Positions 51,635 through 60,051 are shown, counted from the stretch's first letter. The stretch is DNA of 64,000 bases from Verrucomicrobiota bacterium (GCA_022710725.1 JAKLGK010000005.1:361684-425683); one strand, 5' to 3'. Made by a program: numbers and translations. The notes: generated by a model from the letters alone, not told the origin.

Positions 51635-51880
51635 ATGAAGAAGAACACGCAGCAGACAACGCCCGAGCCCGCCCCGGCACCCGCCGAGAGAGGCTCGGAC
51701 TACTACGAGCGCCTAATGGCCGCCCGCCCCGAGGACGCCGCCGGGATACTGGCGACGCTGTGCCGGCGGAAGGACTACGCCATCCGGCGGGTGCTGGCGG
51801 ACCACCAGAACGGGATCAGCTTCGACGAGGCCGCGAAGGCCCTCGCCGAGGTCTACAAGCCCCGCGCCGCCCACGCATGA
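51635..51880 (+). CDS. Small protein of unknown function
   Basis: 81 residues, ATG after AGAAAGGAAAACACCCC. Polar Pro-rich start, then a helical domain (YYERLMAARPEDAAGILATL, RRVLADHQNGISFDEAAKAL). No family recognised. Followed by stem-loop element copy 2. Confidence 0.5.
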   Translation: MKKNTQQTTPEPAPAPAERGSDYYERLMAARPEDAAGILATLCRRKDYAIRRVLADHQNGISFDEAAKALAEVYKPRAAHA

Positions 51881-51887
51881 ACACCGC

Positions 51888-51914
51888 GCCGGGCAGGTCC
51901 AATCCCCGCCCGGC
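51888..51914 (+). promoter_or_regulatory. Stem-loop element, copy 2
   Basis: GCCGGGC (51888-51894), loop AGGTCCAATCCCC, GCCCGGC (51908-51914). Compared with copy 1 the second stem pair has switched from G-C to C-G on both arms while 12 of 13 loop bases are unchanged, which is the mark of a conserved RNA or DNA structure. Confidence 0.55.
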
Positions 51915-51948
51915 TTTACCCCGACACATAACGAAAGGAAAACGACCC

Positions 51949-52554
51949 ATGACGAAGAACGAAACGCCCGCCTTGCTTGCCCTTATGGGGCAGGACTGGA
52001 AAGAAGAACCCGTCCCCGCCGACTGGCACGGAACGGACCGCCGCGCCGAGCTTGTACGCCGAGACGGCTTGCGCCTGTCGCTTGCGTTTGGCGGTGGCTG
52101 GAGGATGGAAACCCGGCTGCATGTATCGGCCGGATACCGGAGCGCCCAAGGTTGCAGCACATCCTTGCGGGATTATGTCCCCTACGACGAGCGCGACCGG
52201 TTGCCGACCTCGATCACGCTTGCGCTTGATAAGCCCCCGCGAAAGGTAGCCGCCGAGATATCCCGGCGGATGCTGGCCAAGATCAACCCGGCCGTGGGGA
52301 GCGCGAACGAGGCCGACGAGCGAGCGCGGCAGCAGAAGGAATATCGCGTCGCGTGGCAAGCCCGCTTCATAGCGGTAAGCGGCGAGCGGCTGGAACACGC
52401 CTACCACGACAAGAACGCGTTGCGCTCGAAGCACGGTCGGGACGTGGAAATCAAAGAACACTACAGCGGGCAAACGTTCGCCGTGGAGTTGCGCGAGATC
52501 ACCGCCGACCAGGTGGAAACCATCCTGCGGATGATCTACCCCGCGTCGAGTTGA
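51949..52554 (+). CDS. Protein of unknown function in the phage cargo cluster
   Basis: 201 residues from ATG 51949, preceded by ACATAACGAAAGGAAAACGACCC. The product alternates beta segments (RRDGLRLSLAFGGGWRMETRL in part: LRLSLAFGGGWRMETRL) and helical charged parts (KVAAEISRRMLAKI, ADERARQQKEYRVAWQ). No family recognised. It is the last gene before a terminator. Confidence 0.5.
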   Translation: MTKNETPALLALMGQDWKEEPVPADWHGTDRRAELVRRDGLRLSLAFGGGWRMETRLHVSAGYRSAQGCSTSLRDYVPYDERDRLPTSITLALDKPPRKVAAEISRRMLAKINPAVGSANEADERARQQKEYRVAWQARFIAVSGERLEHAYHDKNALRSKHGRDVEIKEHYSGQTFAVELREITADQVETILRMIYPASS

Positions 52555-52597
52555 ACCGGCTTCCCCCGGCCAGCCGGTGAGAATCCGGCGGCTGTTT

Positions 52598-52665
52598 CCC
52601 CCTGGGGCTTAAAGAGGCGGCTTTCCAGCCCATTAGCCTGCGGCCCCAGGGGGAGGGGGATTTTT
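52598..52665 (+). terminator. Terminator-like long stem
   Basis: CCCCCTGGGGC (52598-52608) and GCCCCAGGGGG (52643-52653) are perfectly complementary (11 bp), the loop contains a smaller stem, and ATTTTT follows at 52660-52665. It closes the plus-strand small-gene cluster. The remaining sequence up to 52932 is GC-rich, with another 9-bp stem (CCGCGCGCA/TGCGCGCGG near 52672-52708), and has no convincing gene. Confidence 0.55.
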
Positions 52666-52932
52666 CCCGCGCCGCGCGCATTCGCAACTGCTCTTGCGCG
52701 CGGGTCCGATCCGGTGCGGTAGCGCTTCGCGCCCTGTTTTTCATCGCGCCGCGCGTGGCCCCAGGCTGCCCCGCGCGGTTCTGCGGATTGGCACTCTTTT
52801 TTTCTTCGCTCCGGCGCTCCGCCAGGCCATCGCGCCGGGTTCGCGGAAAGCGTTGCGCTGCTTTGCCACGCCTCTCTACCCGCGCCCTGGTCGCGGCCAG
52901 CGTCCCGCCGCTGGACCGCGGCATAAGAGCCA

Positions 52933-53379
52933 TTAGCCCTCTGAACTCCTGTCTGTTGCTTTCTTGCTTTCTTGATCGGATTGCTTCGCCTGCTGCATCT
53001 CTGCAATTGCTTTGTCGTAAACGTCTGAAACAATTCGTTTTTCGTGTTCGGCCGGAAGTCGTTTTGTCTTGCCCCTTATTTCGTCAATGCCGTTCTTGAT
53101 CAGCATGAAGACACAGACCCCGAATGTGAAAATCGCGGCCAACTTCGAGGATAACCACAAAATGAAGTAGATGCTCGCATACAGGAACCGCCTAACCTTT
53201 TCAAAAGCCGATATGTTCTGGTGAAGCTTGTCCCACTGATAGGTTCCCATGTTGAGGAAAAAATGGGCTGCGATGAAGTAGAAGAATGCGCATACGACAG
53301 CGGCAATAAGGATTATCCCGCAAAAGAGAACTACGCTGAACAGAACCGTGCTGATGGATAGTCGCTTTGTGTTGGGCAT
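52933..53379 (-). CDS. Membrane protein with two spans and a coiled C-terminus
   Basis: 148 residues. Two hydrophobic segments (VLFSVVLFCGIILIAAVVCAF in part, VVLFCGIILIAAVVCAFFYF; and LWLSSKLAAIFTFGVCVFML) frame a periplasmic loop; the cytoplasmic tail is charged and helical (AIAEMQQAKQSDQESKKATD). AT-rich codon use compared with neighbours, and opposite strand, so it is probably an inserted cargo gene. Function unknown. Confidence 0.55.
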   Translation of the reverse strand: MPNTKRLSISTVLFSVVLFCGIILIAAVVCAFFYFIAAHFFLNMGTYQWDKLHQNISAFEKVRRFLYASIYFILWLSSKLAAIFTFGVCVFMLIKNGIDEIRGKTKRLPAEHEKRIVSDVYDKAIAEMQQAKQSDQESKKATDRSSEG

Positions 53380-53558
53380 GATCCTCCTCTGGCGTCATTC
53401 ATTTCATGCGAGTGTTTGGCATCTTTCAGTTTTCAGGATCGGTTGGCAAGAATCATCGTTCTTATATATCCGGCAATGCCTGGGAGCCACCCGAGAAGCC
53501 GGACAAAAGCTGGAGCGAGGCCCATGGGCGGATCGCCATCCGGGTTCCCATCACGCAA

Positions 53559-53964
53559 TCAGCGGAGGTGCTTATTGCAGAACTCGCGCGGGCTTAATAC
53601 TTTGATGCCGCCGTATCCAGACGCTTTGAGAAGGGCTTTGTCGCCGCTCGTAATGACCTTGGTATGGCCAGCCACGGCACAAGCGAGAAACTTGTCGTCA
53701 TCCGGGGTCGCTGCACACTTGATCGGGTAGCGGCGGGGCGACAACGAATTCCGCCTTCACAGCCAATAGCTCCAGAAAAGGAGCCAGGTCAATGGCCCGA
53801 AACTCTGCAGCAAGCTCAAGCCCTACACGTTCATATTCCGCTAGAATCTCCGGTGACATGACCAATGTCAGGCGCCCGCAGCGCCACGCATCCAGGATCT
53901 CATAGGGCGGGCCTGAGAAGAACACGCCGGACACGAATACATTGGTGTCCAGAATGACCCTCAT
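53559..53964 (-). pseudogene. PIN-domain toxin broken by a frameshift
   Basis: The first part reads MRVILDTNVFVSGVFFSG, a classical PIN start with the first catalytic Asp, then ILAEYERVGLEL, and ends prematurely after LPDQVCSDPG. In the shifted frame the missing half continues DPDDDKFLACAVAG (second acidic cluster), then HTKVITSGDKALL and VLSPREF. One C fewer in the CCCC run at about 53708-53711 restores a normal PIN protein of about 134 residues. The start overlaps the antitoxin stop (ATGA). Either a real inactivating mutation or a sequencing error. Confidence 0.7.
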
Positions 53965-54224
53965 TTGGCGCTTCTCGCCCTGGAAACAGCCTTCAGGATG
54001 TCGGTATGTTTCATGCCGCTTGCCCGCGCTTGCTGCCGGGCTTTTCGGATCAGGCTGTCAAATCCCGCCATGGACGGGGGAGTGATGGTTTTCAAGATGA
54101 CCACGTCGCCCTCACCGACGACAACAAAACGTGAGCCCGGGGTCAGATTCATTTTTCCTCGAATATCTTCCGGGATAACAACCTGCCCTTTTGAGGACAT
54201 CCGCGTAGTAGCCAAGAGTTCCAT
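53961..54224 (-). CDS. AbrB/SpoVT-type antitoxin
   Basis: 87 residues. The swapped-hairpin DNA-binding domain is visible as RMSSKGQVVIPEDIRGKMNL (20 residues) followed by GSRFVVVGEGDVVILK. The C-terminal helix region (LIRKARQQARASGMKHTDIL) would bind the toxin. It directly precedes the PIN gene with ATGA coupling, the standard antitoxin-toxin order. The start at 54224 is chosen because the domain begins there; the frame remains open far upstream without homology. Confidence 0.75.
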   Translation of the reverse strand: MELLATTRMSSKGQVVIPEDIRGKMNLTPGSRFVVVGEGDVVILKTITPPSMAGFDSLIRKARQQARASGMKHTDILKAVSRARSAK

Positions 54225-54317
54225 GGGTGCTCCCTTCAATGTCTTACTGGTAAGAATATGCGGCATGGCGCCCTCGGCGTCAACAAGAAGCTGCTCCTCG
54301 CCTAGGCGATATAATGC

Positions 54318-54346
54318 TTGACAAATATATGGCAAAGCATTATCGT
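54318..54346 (+). promoter_or_regulatory. Promoter of the head-gene operon
   Basis: TTGACA (54318-54323), 17-bp spacer, TATCGT (54341-54346). The -35 context ATGCTTGACAAAT is identical to that at 63096-63107. The leader that follows shares further short blocks with the 63117 leader. Confidence 0.55.
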
Positions 54347-54403
54347 CCCTTCGACAATTTAACCACTGGCAGCGCCAGGGGCTCGCTACCTCGGGCGTCC
54401 GGG

Positions 54404-54450
54404 AAAAGGCCAAGCCATGCAGGGCTGCATACCTGTGGGCTTGGCCTTTT
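54404..54450 (+). terminator. Intrinsic terminator in the portal leader (attenuator)
   Basis: AAAAGGCCAAGCC (54404-54416) pairs with GGCTTGGCCTTTT (54438-54450), at least 12 bp, followed by more T residues. It lies between the promoter and the portal ribosome site, so transcription of the head genes must pass it: an attenuation or antitermination point. Confidence 0.7.
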
Positions 54451-54470
54451 TCCTTGCCGGCGAGGGTCCT

Positions 54471-55622
54471 ATGGCGGTGGCCAAAAGACATACCTGGCGC
54501 GAGTACTACAACCCGATCCGCGGGCTTTCCATGGCCCGGCTCGTGGCGATGGAGGACAACGCCGAGCGTGGGCAGTACGCGGATCTCCAGTGGTTCTACT
54601 ACCACATGGAGCGCTCCGACGTGACGATCATGTCGGCTGTGGCCCGCCGCTTGGCATTCCTTGCCGCCCTCGACTGGGACATCCACACGGTCGGCACCGC
54701 GGACCAGACCCTCGCCAAGGAGCAGGCCGAGTTTCTGCGCAACGCCTACGAGCGGATCGGCAACTTCCAGGAGGCGACCAGCTTCCTGGCCCACGGCCTC
54801 TTCAGCGGCTTCGCCCACCTCCACAAGGTCTATAGCCCGTTCAGCAGCATGGTCAGCTACTTCGAGCCGATCGAGCAGTGGTTCTGGATCAAGCACGGCG
54901 GCATGTTCGGCGAGTGGCGGTTCAATCCGGAATCCCGGCCCCATGAGGCGACCGGACAAGCCATTGACCGCAAGAACTTCTGCGTCCTCGATGCCGCGCC
55001 GCTTTTCCGGCCGATCAGTCGGCAGTTCTTCAGCAAGTCCCTGGCGGCGGCGGACTGGGACACGGCCCTTGAGACCAGCGCCAACCCCTCTATCTTCCTG
55101 ATCGGCCCGCCGGGCACCACGCCCGAGAAGGAACTCGAATACCGGACTGTGGCCGAGCAGATCGTCTCCAACGGCCGGGGCTACCTGCCTAACGGCTCGG
55201 ACGTGAAGACCGTGGATACAGCCCAGCGGTCCCGGATGCCGTTCCAGGAGCGGATCACCTACTGCGACCAGCAGATCGTCATGGCCGCGACCGGCGGATT
55301 ACTCACCATGCTGACTGAATCGGGGAGCGGCACCTTGGCCGGCGGCGCCCATAGCCGCGGCCTGCTTGAACTGGCCCGCTCCGACGCGGCCCGGATCTCC
55401 GAGGTCTTTCAGCGCGACCTGGACGATCCTTGGCTTGACGAGTTCTGGCCGGGCCAGCCGCACGCCGCCTATTTCCGGTTCGACGTGCCGGAAGACTACA
55501 ACGTCCCGACCATGCTGGAGGCCGTCGCCAACCTGAACTGGGCCGGCTACCGCGTGGACAAGGCCCAGATCGAAGACAAGACCGGGCTCAAACTACTGGA
55601 AGCCCCGGCGCAAGGAGCATGA
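54471..55622 (+). CDS. Phage portal protein, DUF935 (Mu gp29-like)
   Basis: 383 residues from ATG 54471 (GGCGAGGG upstream). The N-terminal YYNPIRGLSMARLVAMEDNA, the repeated use of YYHMERSD..IMSAVARR, the central VLDAAPLFRPI and LIGPPGTTPEKE, and the C-terminal pattern TGGLLTMLTESGSGTLAGGA (20 residues), HSRGLLELARSDA match DUF935 portals of Mu-like phages. It forms the dodecameric DNA entry ring of the head. It is the first gene of the structural operon, 6.4 kb past the terminase because of inserted cargo. Confidence 0.85.
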   Translation: MAVAKRHTWREYYNPIRGLSMARLVAMEDNAERGQYADLQWFYYHMERSDVTIMSAVARRLAFLAALDWDIHTVGTADQTLAKEQAEFLRNAYERIGNFQEATSFLAHGLFSGFAHLHKVYSPFSSMVSYFEPIEQWFWIKHGGMFGEWRFNPESRPHEATGQAIDRKNFCVLDAAPLFRPISRQFFSKSLAAADWDTALETSANPSIFLIGPPGTTPEKELEYRTVAEQIVSNGRGYLPNGSDVKTVDTAQRSRMPFQERITYCDQQIVMAATGGLLTMLTESGSGTLAGGAHSRGLLELARSDAARISEVFQRDLDDPWLDEFWPGQPHAAYFRFDVPEDYNVPTMLEAVANLNWAGYRVDKAQIEDKTGLKLLEAPAQGA

Positions 55623-55623
55623 C

Positions 55624-56007
55624 ATGAACCCTATCCTGATTAATCGGACCGCCATTATTCGCGCCGTCGCGAATGCTGGCCCCATGACCGAACAGCAGCG
55701 CCGGGCGATGTTCGCCCGCCGTCGGGAGCAAGGCAGGGGCACCGCCTCGCCCATGACACAGCCGAGGGCAGGGGCGACTGCGATGCCTCGGGTATCGTCC
55801 CTGATTTCGGCGGCCATGATTACGGTTTCGGGCGGCAATACGGTGATCAAGCTGCCCGCGAAGAAAGCGCCCGCTCCCGGTAGCCGCGGGCCCGCCGTTG
55901 GATCCCCGGAGTGGTGGAAACAGCATCCCGAAGTTCCAAGCAATCCCGGCTGGTATGTCCCCGGCGGGGGCGGCGGCCGGGGGCTGCGTCCCGCAGCGAG
56001 GCGATAA
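55624..56007 (+). CDS. Small virion-associated protein with QRRAMFAR motif
   Basis: 127 residues, start one base after the portal stop. Contains GPMTEQQRRAMFARRREQG, the first of four copies of a short motif shared by this and the two following proteins. The C-terminus holds SPEWWKQHPEVPSNPGWYVP, then a Gly run. No family recognised; the motif may be a docking or packaging signal. Confidence 0.5.
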   Translation: MNPILINRTAIIRAVANAGPMTEQQRRAMFARRREQGRGTASPMTQPRAGATAMPRVSSLISAAMITVSGGNTVIKLPAKKAPAPGSRGPAVGSPEWWKQHPEVPSNPGWYVPGGGGGRGLRPAARR

Positions 56008-56008
56008 C

Positions 56009-58306
56009 ATGAACGTCCTTCTTCCCAATCGGTTCGAGGTCCCGGCGGACGGCTGGTACCAGGTCTCCGCCTTGGGCGAGTTCAAGCACAACCCGACCGG
56101 GCTGGTGCAGATCCTCGACGCCGACAGCTGCCGAGCAATGATCGAGGCCTTCCAGCGTGAGGCTGTCGCGCCGAACTTCCCCGGCATCCTCGTGGACTTC
56201 GACCACTTTAGCCTCGACCAGGACAAGCCCACCGAAGCCGCCGGCTGGATCGCCGCCCTCGAGCAGCGCCCGGATGGGCTCTGGGCGCAGATTCGCTGGA
56301 CGGACAAGGGCGAAGAGGCGATCCGCGGCGGACGCTACCGCTTCATCTCGCCGGTCTTCCGGCAGGACGAATGCACGGACCTGGGCGAGTGCCGGGTCCG
56401 GCCGCTGCGGCTGGTCAACGCGGCGCTCACGAACGATCCGAACATTTCGGGCATGGTCCCGCTCTCAAACAAGAAACAAGAAAAGCCGGCCGCTGCCGCC
56501 GAAGGCGTTGCACCCGCGCCGATGCTTAGTCAACTGGGGCGCCGGGACCGTGCCCTTCTTAACCGCGCCGTGTTCGTCGCCAACTGGCGGGGCGGGTACC
56601 AGACCGATGACCAACGCAAGGCCATGTTCGCCCGAATGCGCGGCGGGAGCGGCGGCAGTGGGGGCCGTTCCTACGATTCTCGGGTCATGATGCACGCCTC
56701 GACCTACAAAGGCGAGACGCCCGAGCAGGCCGCGAAGAAGCTCGATCGCTCCATCCCGGCGATCCTCTCGGATGCGGCCGGGAAGCTCTACGACGGCTTG
56801 TTCCCCGGCATGTCGGGCTCGGAAGCCCTGCAACTGCTCGGCGCGATCGGAGGCATGGCCTATTCCACGAAGCTGGCGCAATCCTCGCTGGCGGCGGTCG
56901 AGCGGGCGGTCCAGTTGAACTCTTACGGCACCGCTGCCCGGCCTTCGATTTACGATTTCATCGAACCCTCGCCCGAGTACTTCCGCTGGTACCAATACGG
57001 CGGCAAGCCCCAGCCCACGCCGCTCTCCACGGCCGAGGCCGAGTCGTATATGCGGCTGATCGGGCTCGGTAATCGGGCGATTCACCTGGCCAACTGGGGC
57101 GGCAGTCCGTTGACCGACGAGCAGCGCCGCGCCATGTTTGCCCGGCTTCGCGGCGGCGGAGGCGGAGGGGGCGGGGGTGGTGGTGCCGCGGGCGGCGGGC
57201 AGCAGCCGCCTTCCGCATACCGCCCGCTGAACTACGCGCCCTCCCGCGACTCCGACGCCCGGATCGCGGTCCTGGAGCAGCAGCGCAACAATATCATGGC
57301 GAGCATCCCGCCCCCGCCGGAGCCCCACAGCTTCGAGCTGATCGACACGCGGGCCCTGGAACGCGAACTCCTGCGCAGCGGTACGCACCTGTTCGACATC
57401 AAGGCCCAAGTCAAGGCGGCCGAAGACCACAACCAAGCCGTTCGCGCCCAGCTACGCGCCATCGAGAAGCAGATCAAGGCCATGTTCAAGGACCCCAAGA
57501 AGCAGAAGGCCGCGCTGGCCGCTTTCTTCGACGAGCTCAAGGACCAGGATGCCAAGGAGCGGTACAAGTACGAGGATATCGTCCGCGAGGCCCAGGAGCA
57601 GATCAACAAGCTCGATGCCGGCATCAACCTGGAGCGTATCCGCAAGGCCGAAGCGGATGCCGAGGCCCAGCGCCTGGAGTACAACGCCGACAGCCGCGAG
57701 TTGAGCCGCGAGGACCGGGAGGCCCTCCGGGCGATGATTGCCGCTGATAAGGCCGAGGCCCGTGCGGCGGCGCAGGCAGCCAAAGCCAGCTCGCCCGAGG
57801 CCCAGGCCCGGCAGGAGAAGCAGAAGATCACCACGCTCAAGACGCTCTGGCGCGATGCCGCCAACGGCGACGAGGGCGCCGTGATCCGCGGCCTGCAGAA
57901 GCTCGGCGTGAACCCGTCCACGGTGGACATCTCCTCCATGGTCAAAGAGGCCACGTCCATCGGCGTGGTCGGCCAAGACGCCACCTGGAACCAGCGCCTC
58001 CAGGCCCGGCAGGACAAGGCCAACGCCTACAACCGTCCGATCCCCGGCGTGGACGGGGAGCCGATTCAGGTTGTCCCCCGCAGCACGGCCCAGTACCAGG
58101 ACGCCCCGCTTCGTGGCACCGATCCGGGACCGGTGAATCACAACCCGCAGGTTTCCAACCTGGAACTGAACTCCTTCAAGCGCTACCAGGCCGAAGCGGA
58201 CGACATCGTGGCCCGTAACGACCGCGGGGCCATGCCCGACTGGCTGGCCAAGCAGGAAATGCAGCGCGCCTGGGCCAGGCACCAGCAGCGAATCGCGGGG
58301 GAGTAA
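56009..58306 (+). CDS. Mu gpI-like prohead protease fused to a long coiled-coil region
   Basis: 765 residues from ATG 56009. The first 165 residues resemble the Mu I protease: NRFEVPADGWYQVSALGEF, FPGILVDFDHFSLDQDKPTE, AAGWIAALEQRPDGLWAQI, RYRFISPVF and LRLVNAALTNDPNISGM. A linker leads to motif copy 2 (WRGGYQTDDQRKAMFARMRG) and an 80-residue module, motif copy 3 (LTDEQRRAMFARLRGG) with a Gly run, and then about 330 residues of charged helices (KDPKKQKAALAAFFDELKDQ; EAQRLEYNADSRELSREDRE) that may serve as scaffold. In Mu the protease and scaffold share a gene, so the fusion is understandable; the motif modules are not part of known gpI. Confidence 0.72.
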   Translation: MNVLLPNRFEVPADGWYQVSALGEFKHNPTGLVQILDADSCRAMIEAFQREAVAPNFPGILVDFDHFSLDQDKPTEAAGWIAALEQRPDGLWAQIRWTDKGEEAIRGGRYRFISPVFRQDECTDLGECRVRPLRLVNAALTNDPNISGMVPLSNKKQEKPAAAAEGVAPAPMLSQLGRRDRALLNRAVFVANWRGGYQTDDQRKAMFARMRGGSGGSGGRSYDSRVMMHASTYKGETPEQAAKKLDRSIPAILSDAAGKLYDGLFPGMSGSEALQLLGAIGGMAYSTKLAQSSLAAVERAVQLNSYGTAARPSIYDFIEPSPEYFRWYQYGGKPQPTPLSTAEAESYMRLIGLGNRAIHLANWGGSPLTDEQRRAMFARLRGGGGGGGGGGGAAGGGQQPPSAYRPLNYAPSRDSDARIAVLEQQRNNIMASIPPPPEPHSFELIDTRALERELLRSGTHLFDIKAQVKAAEDHNQAVRAQLRAIEKQIKAMFKDPKKQKAALAAFFDELKDQDAKERYKYEDIVREAQEQINKLDAGINLERIRKAEADAEAQRLEYNADSRELSREDREALRAMIAADKAEARAAAQAAKASSPEAQARQEKQKITTLKTLWRDAANGDEGAVIRGLQKLGVNPSTVDISSMVKEATSIGVVGQDATWNQRLQARQDKANAYNRPIPGVDGEPIQVVPRSTAQYQDAPLRGTDPGPVNHNPQVSNLELNSFKRYQAEADDIVARNDRGAMPDWLAKQEMQRAWARHQQRIAGE
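56578..56860 (+). repeat. About 94-residue protein module, copy A
   Basis: Codes for NWRGGYQTDDQRKAMFAR, a Gly-rich spacer, GRSYDSRVMMHASTYKGETP, EQAAKKLDRSIPAILSDAAG and LYDGLFPGMS. It matches the N-terminus of the following protein (58318-58605) through its whole length with conserved order. Confidence 0.7.
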
Positions 58307-60051
58307 TGTCCCGGCTTCTTCCCAACTGGCGCGGCGGCTATCAGCCCGACGATCAGCGTAAGGCCATGTTCGCCCGCTTGCGCGGCGGCGGTGGGGGTGG
58401 GGGCAGCGATTCCGGCCGGTCCTATGATTCGCGCGTAACCATGCACCCCTCGACTTACAAGGGCCAGACGCCGGAACAGGCCGCGGAGCAACTGGACCGC
58501 TCGATCCCGGAGATCCTCTCCGATACGGCGTCATACCTCTATGAAGGCTTCTTCCCCGGCATGTCCAGTGATGATGTCTATGCCTTGGCCTCCGCGTTTC
58601 CCGGCGGCGTTATCCTTGGAGCTGGTTCGGAAGCCGCCGGGGCCCTACGCGCCGCCGGCCGGATGACGCCGAAGCTAAAGGCGTTCCTGCGGTCTCTGGC
58701 CGTGTTCGGCGGGGCGCTCGGAACGGGCCAAGCCGTGGGGTACTACCGCGACCAGAACCCGACGATGAATCCGCGCACGGATCACTGGCTTGCCTTGGTC
58801 CAGGACGCCGCTAACACGGTCGCCGCGCTCTCGGGCCTCAAGCTGGCGAGGATCGGGATCGGCAGCCTCCCCGGCATGTCCCGACTCGGCGAAGCGCTGG
58901 GCGCGGCCGGCTCGAAGATCAAGGCCGCCCAAGCAGCCGTTGCCGACAAGACGCCCGGCGTGATCAAGACACCTCTCGGCTGGGTCGCCAAAGCCTACAA
59001 CGCCGTGGCCGGGTTCACCGGCGCGGAGGTCGAGCAGTTCTCGGAGTTGCCCGGCGCGTTGAAGAAGTATCAGCTTTCCCAAGGGCTCACCGCCCGCGCG
59101 GCCGAGTTGCGGTCGCAGGCGGAGAAAATCGTGCGGCTGGCCCAGTCGCAGCATGACTGGATTAAATGGAAGTCTCACGAGATCCTTGGTACCTCGCACA
59201 AGGGCGCCCGCGCCTTCTGGCCTTCGGCCGAGCGCATGTATCGCGAGGGCGCCGAGAAGTTCTTTGCGGCGGAGGCTGGGCTGGCCGGCTCCGGGCGGTC
59301 CGCCGGGCAACTGGTCTCGCTCGCCGGCAAGCTCGACGCCAAGGCCGCCGGCCTCAAGAAAGACGCCATCGGTGCCCTGGCACGTGCCACCTACGTTGCG
59401 GCAGGCGGTACGGCGGTTCACACTGTCGAGCAGGGCATCAAGGACAACTACCGCCGCGACATGGAGCGCGCGTTCGCGCAGGGCCAACCGTTTATCTTGA
59501 ATCCGGACCAGGACGTCACGGATACGCCGCTTAAGCGCGCGGTCATGTTCGCCACGGGTACGCTCGGCAACCCCGTCGAGAAGCAGACCCGCTTCTATGT
59601 TGGAGGCAAGTACACCAAGGACCTTGCGGAGCGGGCCTACCAGGAATACCAGTACGACGCCATCGAGGCCGCGCGCGCCGCGGGCCAAATCACGCCCAAG
59701 GAAGCAGAGCGGCTGCAGGTTGAGCGGGCAAAGCAAAAGCCGTTCAATATGGCCGGCAAGTCGCTCCATAGCTTCACGCCCGCCATTGCCGGATTCGGGA
59801 AGTTCGCAGCCTCGACCGTCTCGAAGGCGATCAAGTACCGCGATCCGTCGGAATTGAGGGCCCTCTACAATCCGAACCAGCTGGCTGGCGTCGGCCTCAT
59901 GGCCTATGGCAACACGGTGGGCGGTAAGCTGCCGTCCAGCATCCCGATCTCCTGGAACGCATTCCTGGCGGGGCAGGGGGTCTATCAGGCCTACAAGCAG
60001 GGGCCGAAGAACTGGCGGGGGAAGGTGTTTAAGCCTCTCCAATTGGAATAA
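58306..60051 (+). CDS. Large virion protein starting with the duplicated motif module
   Basis: 581 residues. ATG overlaps the preceding stop by one base (TAATG). The first 95 residues repeat the internal module of the previous protein: NWRGGYQPDDQRKAMFARLR, then GRSYDSRVTMHPSTYKGQTP, EQAAEQLDRSIPEILSD and LYEGFFPGMS. The rest is Ala/Gly-rich, with a hydrophobic stretch (SLAVFGGALGTGQAVGYY) and helical regions, and KTRFYVGGKYTKDLAER-like sequence near the C-terminus. It could be an ejected internal or minor head protein. No enzyme motif seen. Confidence 0.55.
   Translation: MSRLLPNWRGGYQPDDQRKAMFARLRGGGGGGGSDSGRSYDSRVTMHPSTYKGQTPEQAAEQLDRSIPEILSDTASYLYEGFFPGMSSDDVYALASAFPGGVILGAGSEAAGALRAAGRMTPKLKAFLRSLAVFGGALGTGQAVGYYRDQNPTMNPRTDHWLALVQDAANTVAALSGLKLARIGIGSLPGMSRLGEALGAAGSKIKAAQAAVADKTPGVIKTPLGWVAKAYNAVAGFTGAEVEQFSELPGALKKYQLSQGLTARAAELRSQAEKIVRLAQSQHDWIKWKSHEILGTSHKGARAFWPSAERMYREGAEKFFAAEAGLAGSGRSAGQLVSLAGKLDAKAAGLKKDAIGALARATYVAAGGTAVHTVEQGIKDNYRRDMERAFAQGQPFILNPDQDVTDTPLKRAVMFATGTLGNPVEKQTRFYVGGKYTKDLAERAYQEYQYDAIEAARAAGQITPKEAERLQVERAKQKPFNMAGKSLHSFTPAIAGFGKFAASTVSKAIKYRDPSELRALYNPNQLAGVGLMAYGNTVGGKLPSSIPISWNAFLAGQGVYQAYKQGPKNWRGKVFKPLQLE
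58318..58605 (+). repeat. About 94-residue protein module, copy B
   Basis: Partner of 56578-56860; differences are scattered substitutions in both DNA and protein, indicating an old duplication kept under selection rather than a recent copy. Confidence 0.7.

Noticed and set aside
53406..53597. 63-codon plus-strand frame ending SEAHGRIAIRVPITQSAE.
   Set aside because: Overlaps the end of the PIN toxin on the other strand, has no ribosome site and no recognised features.
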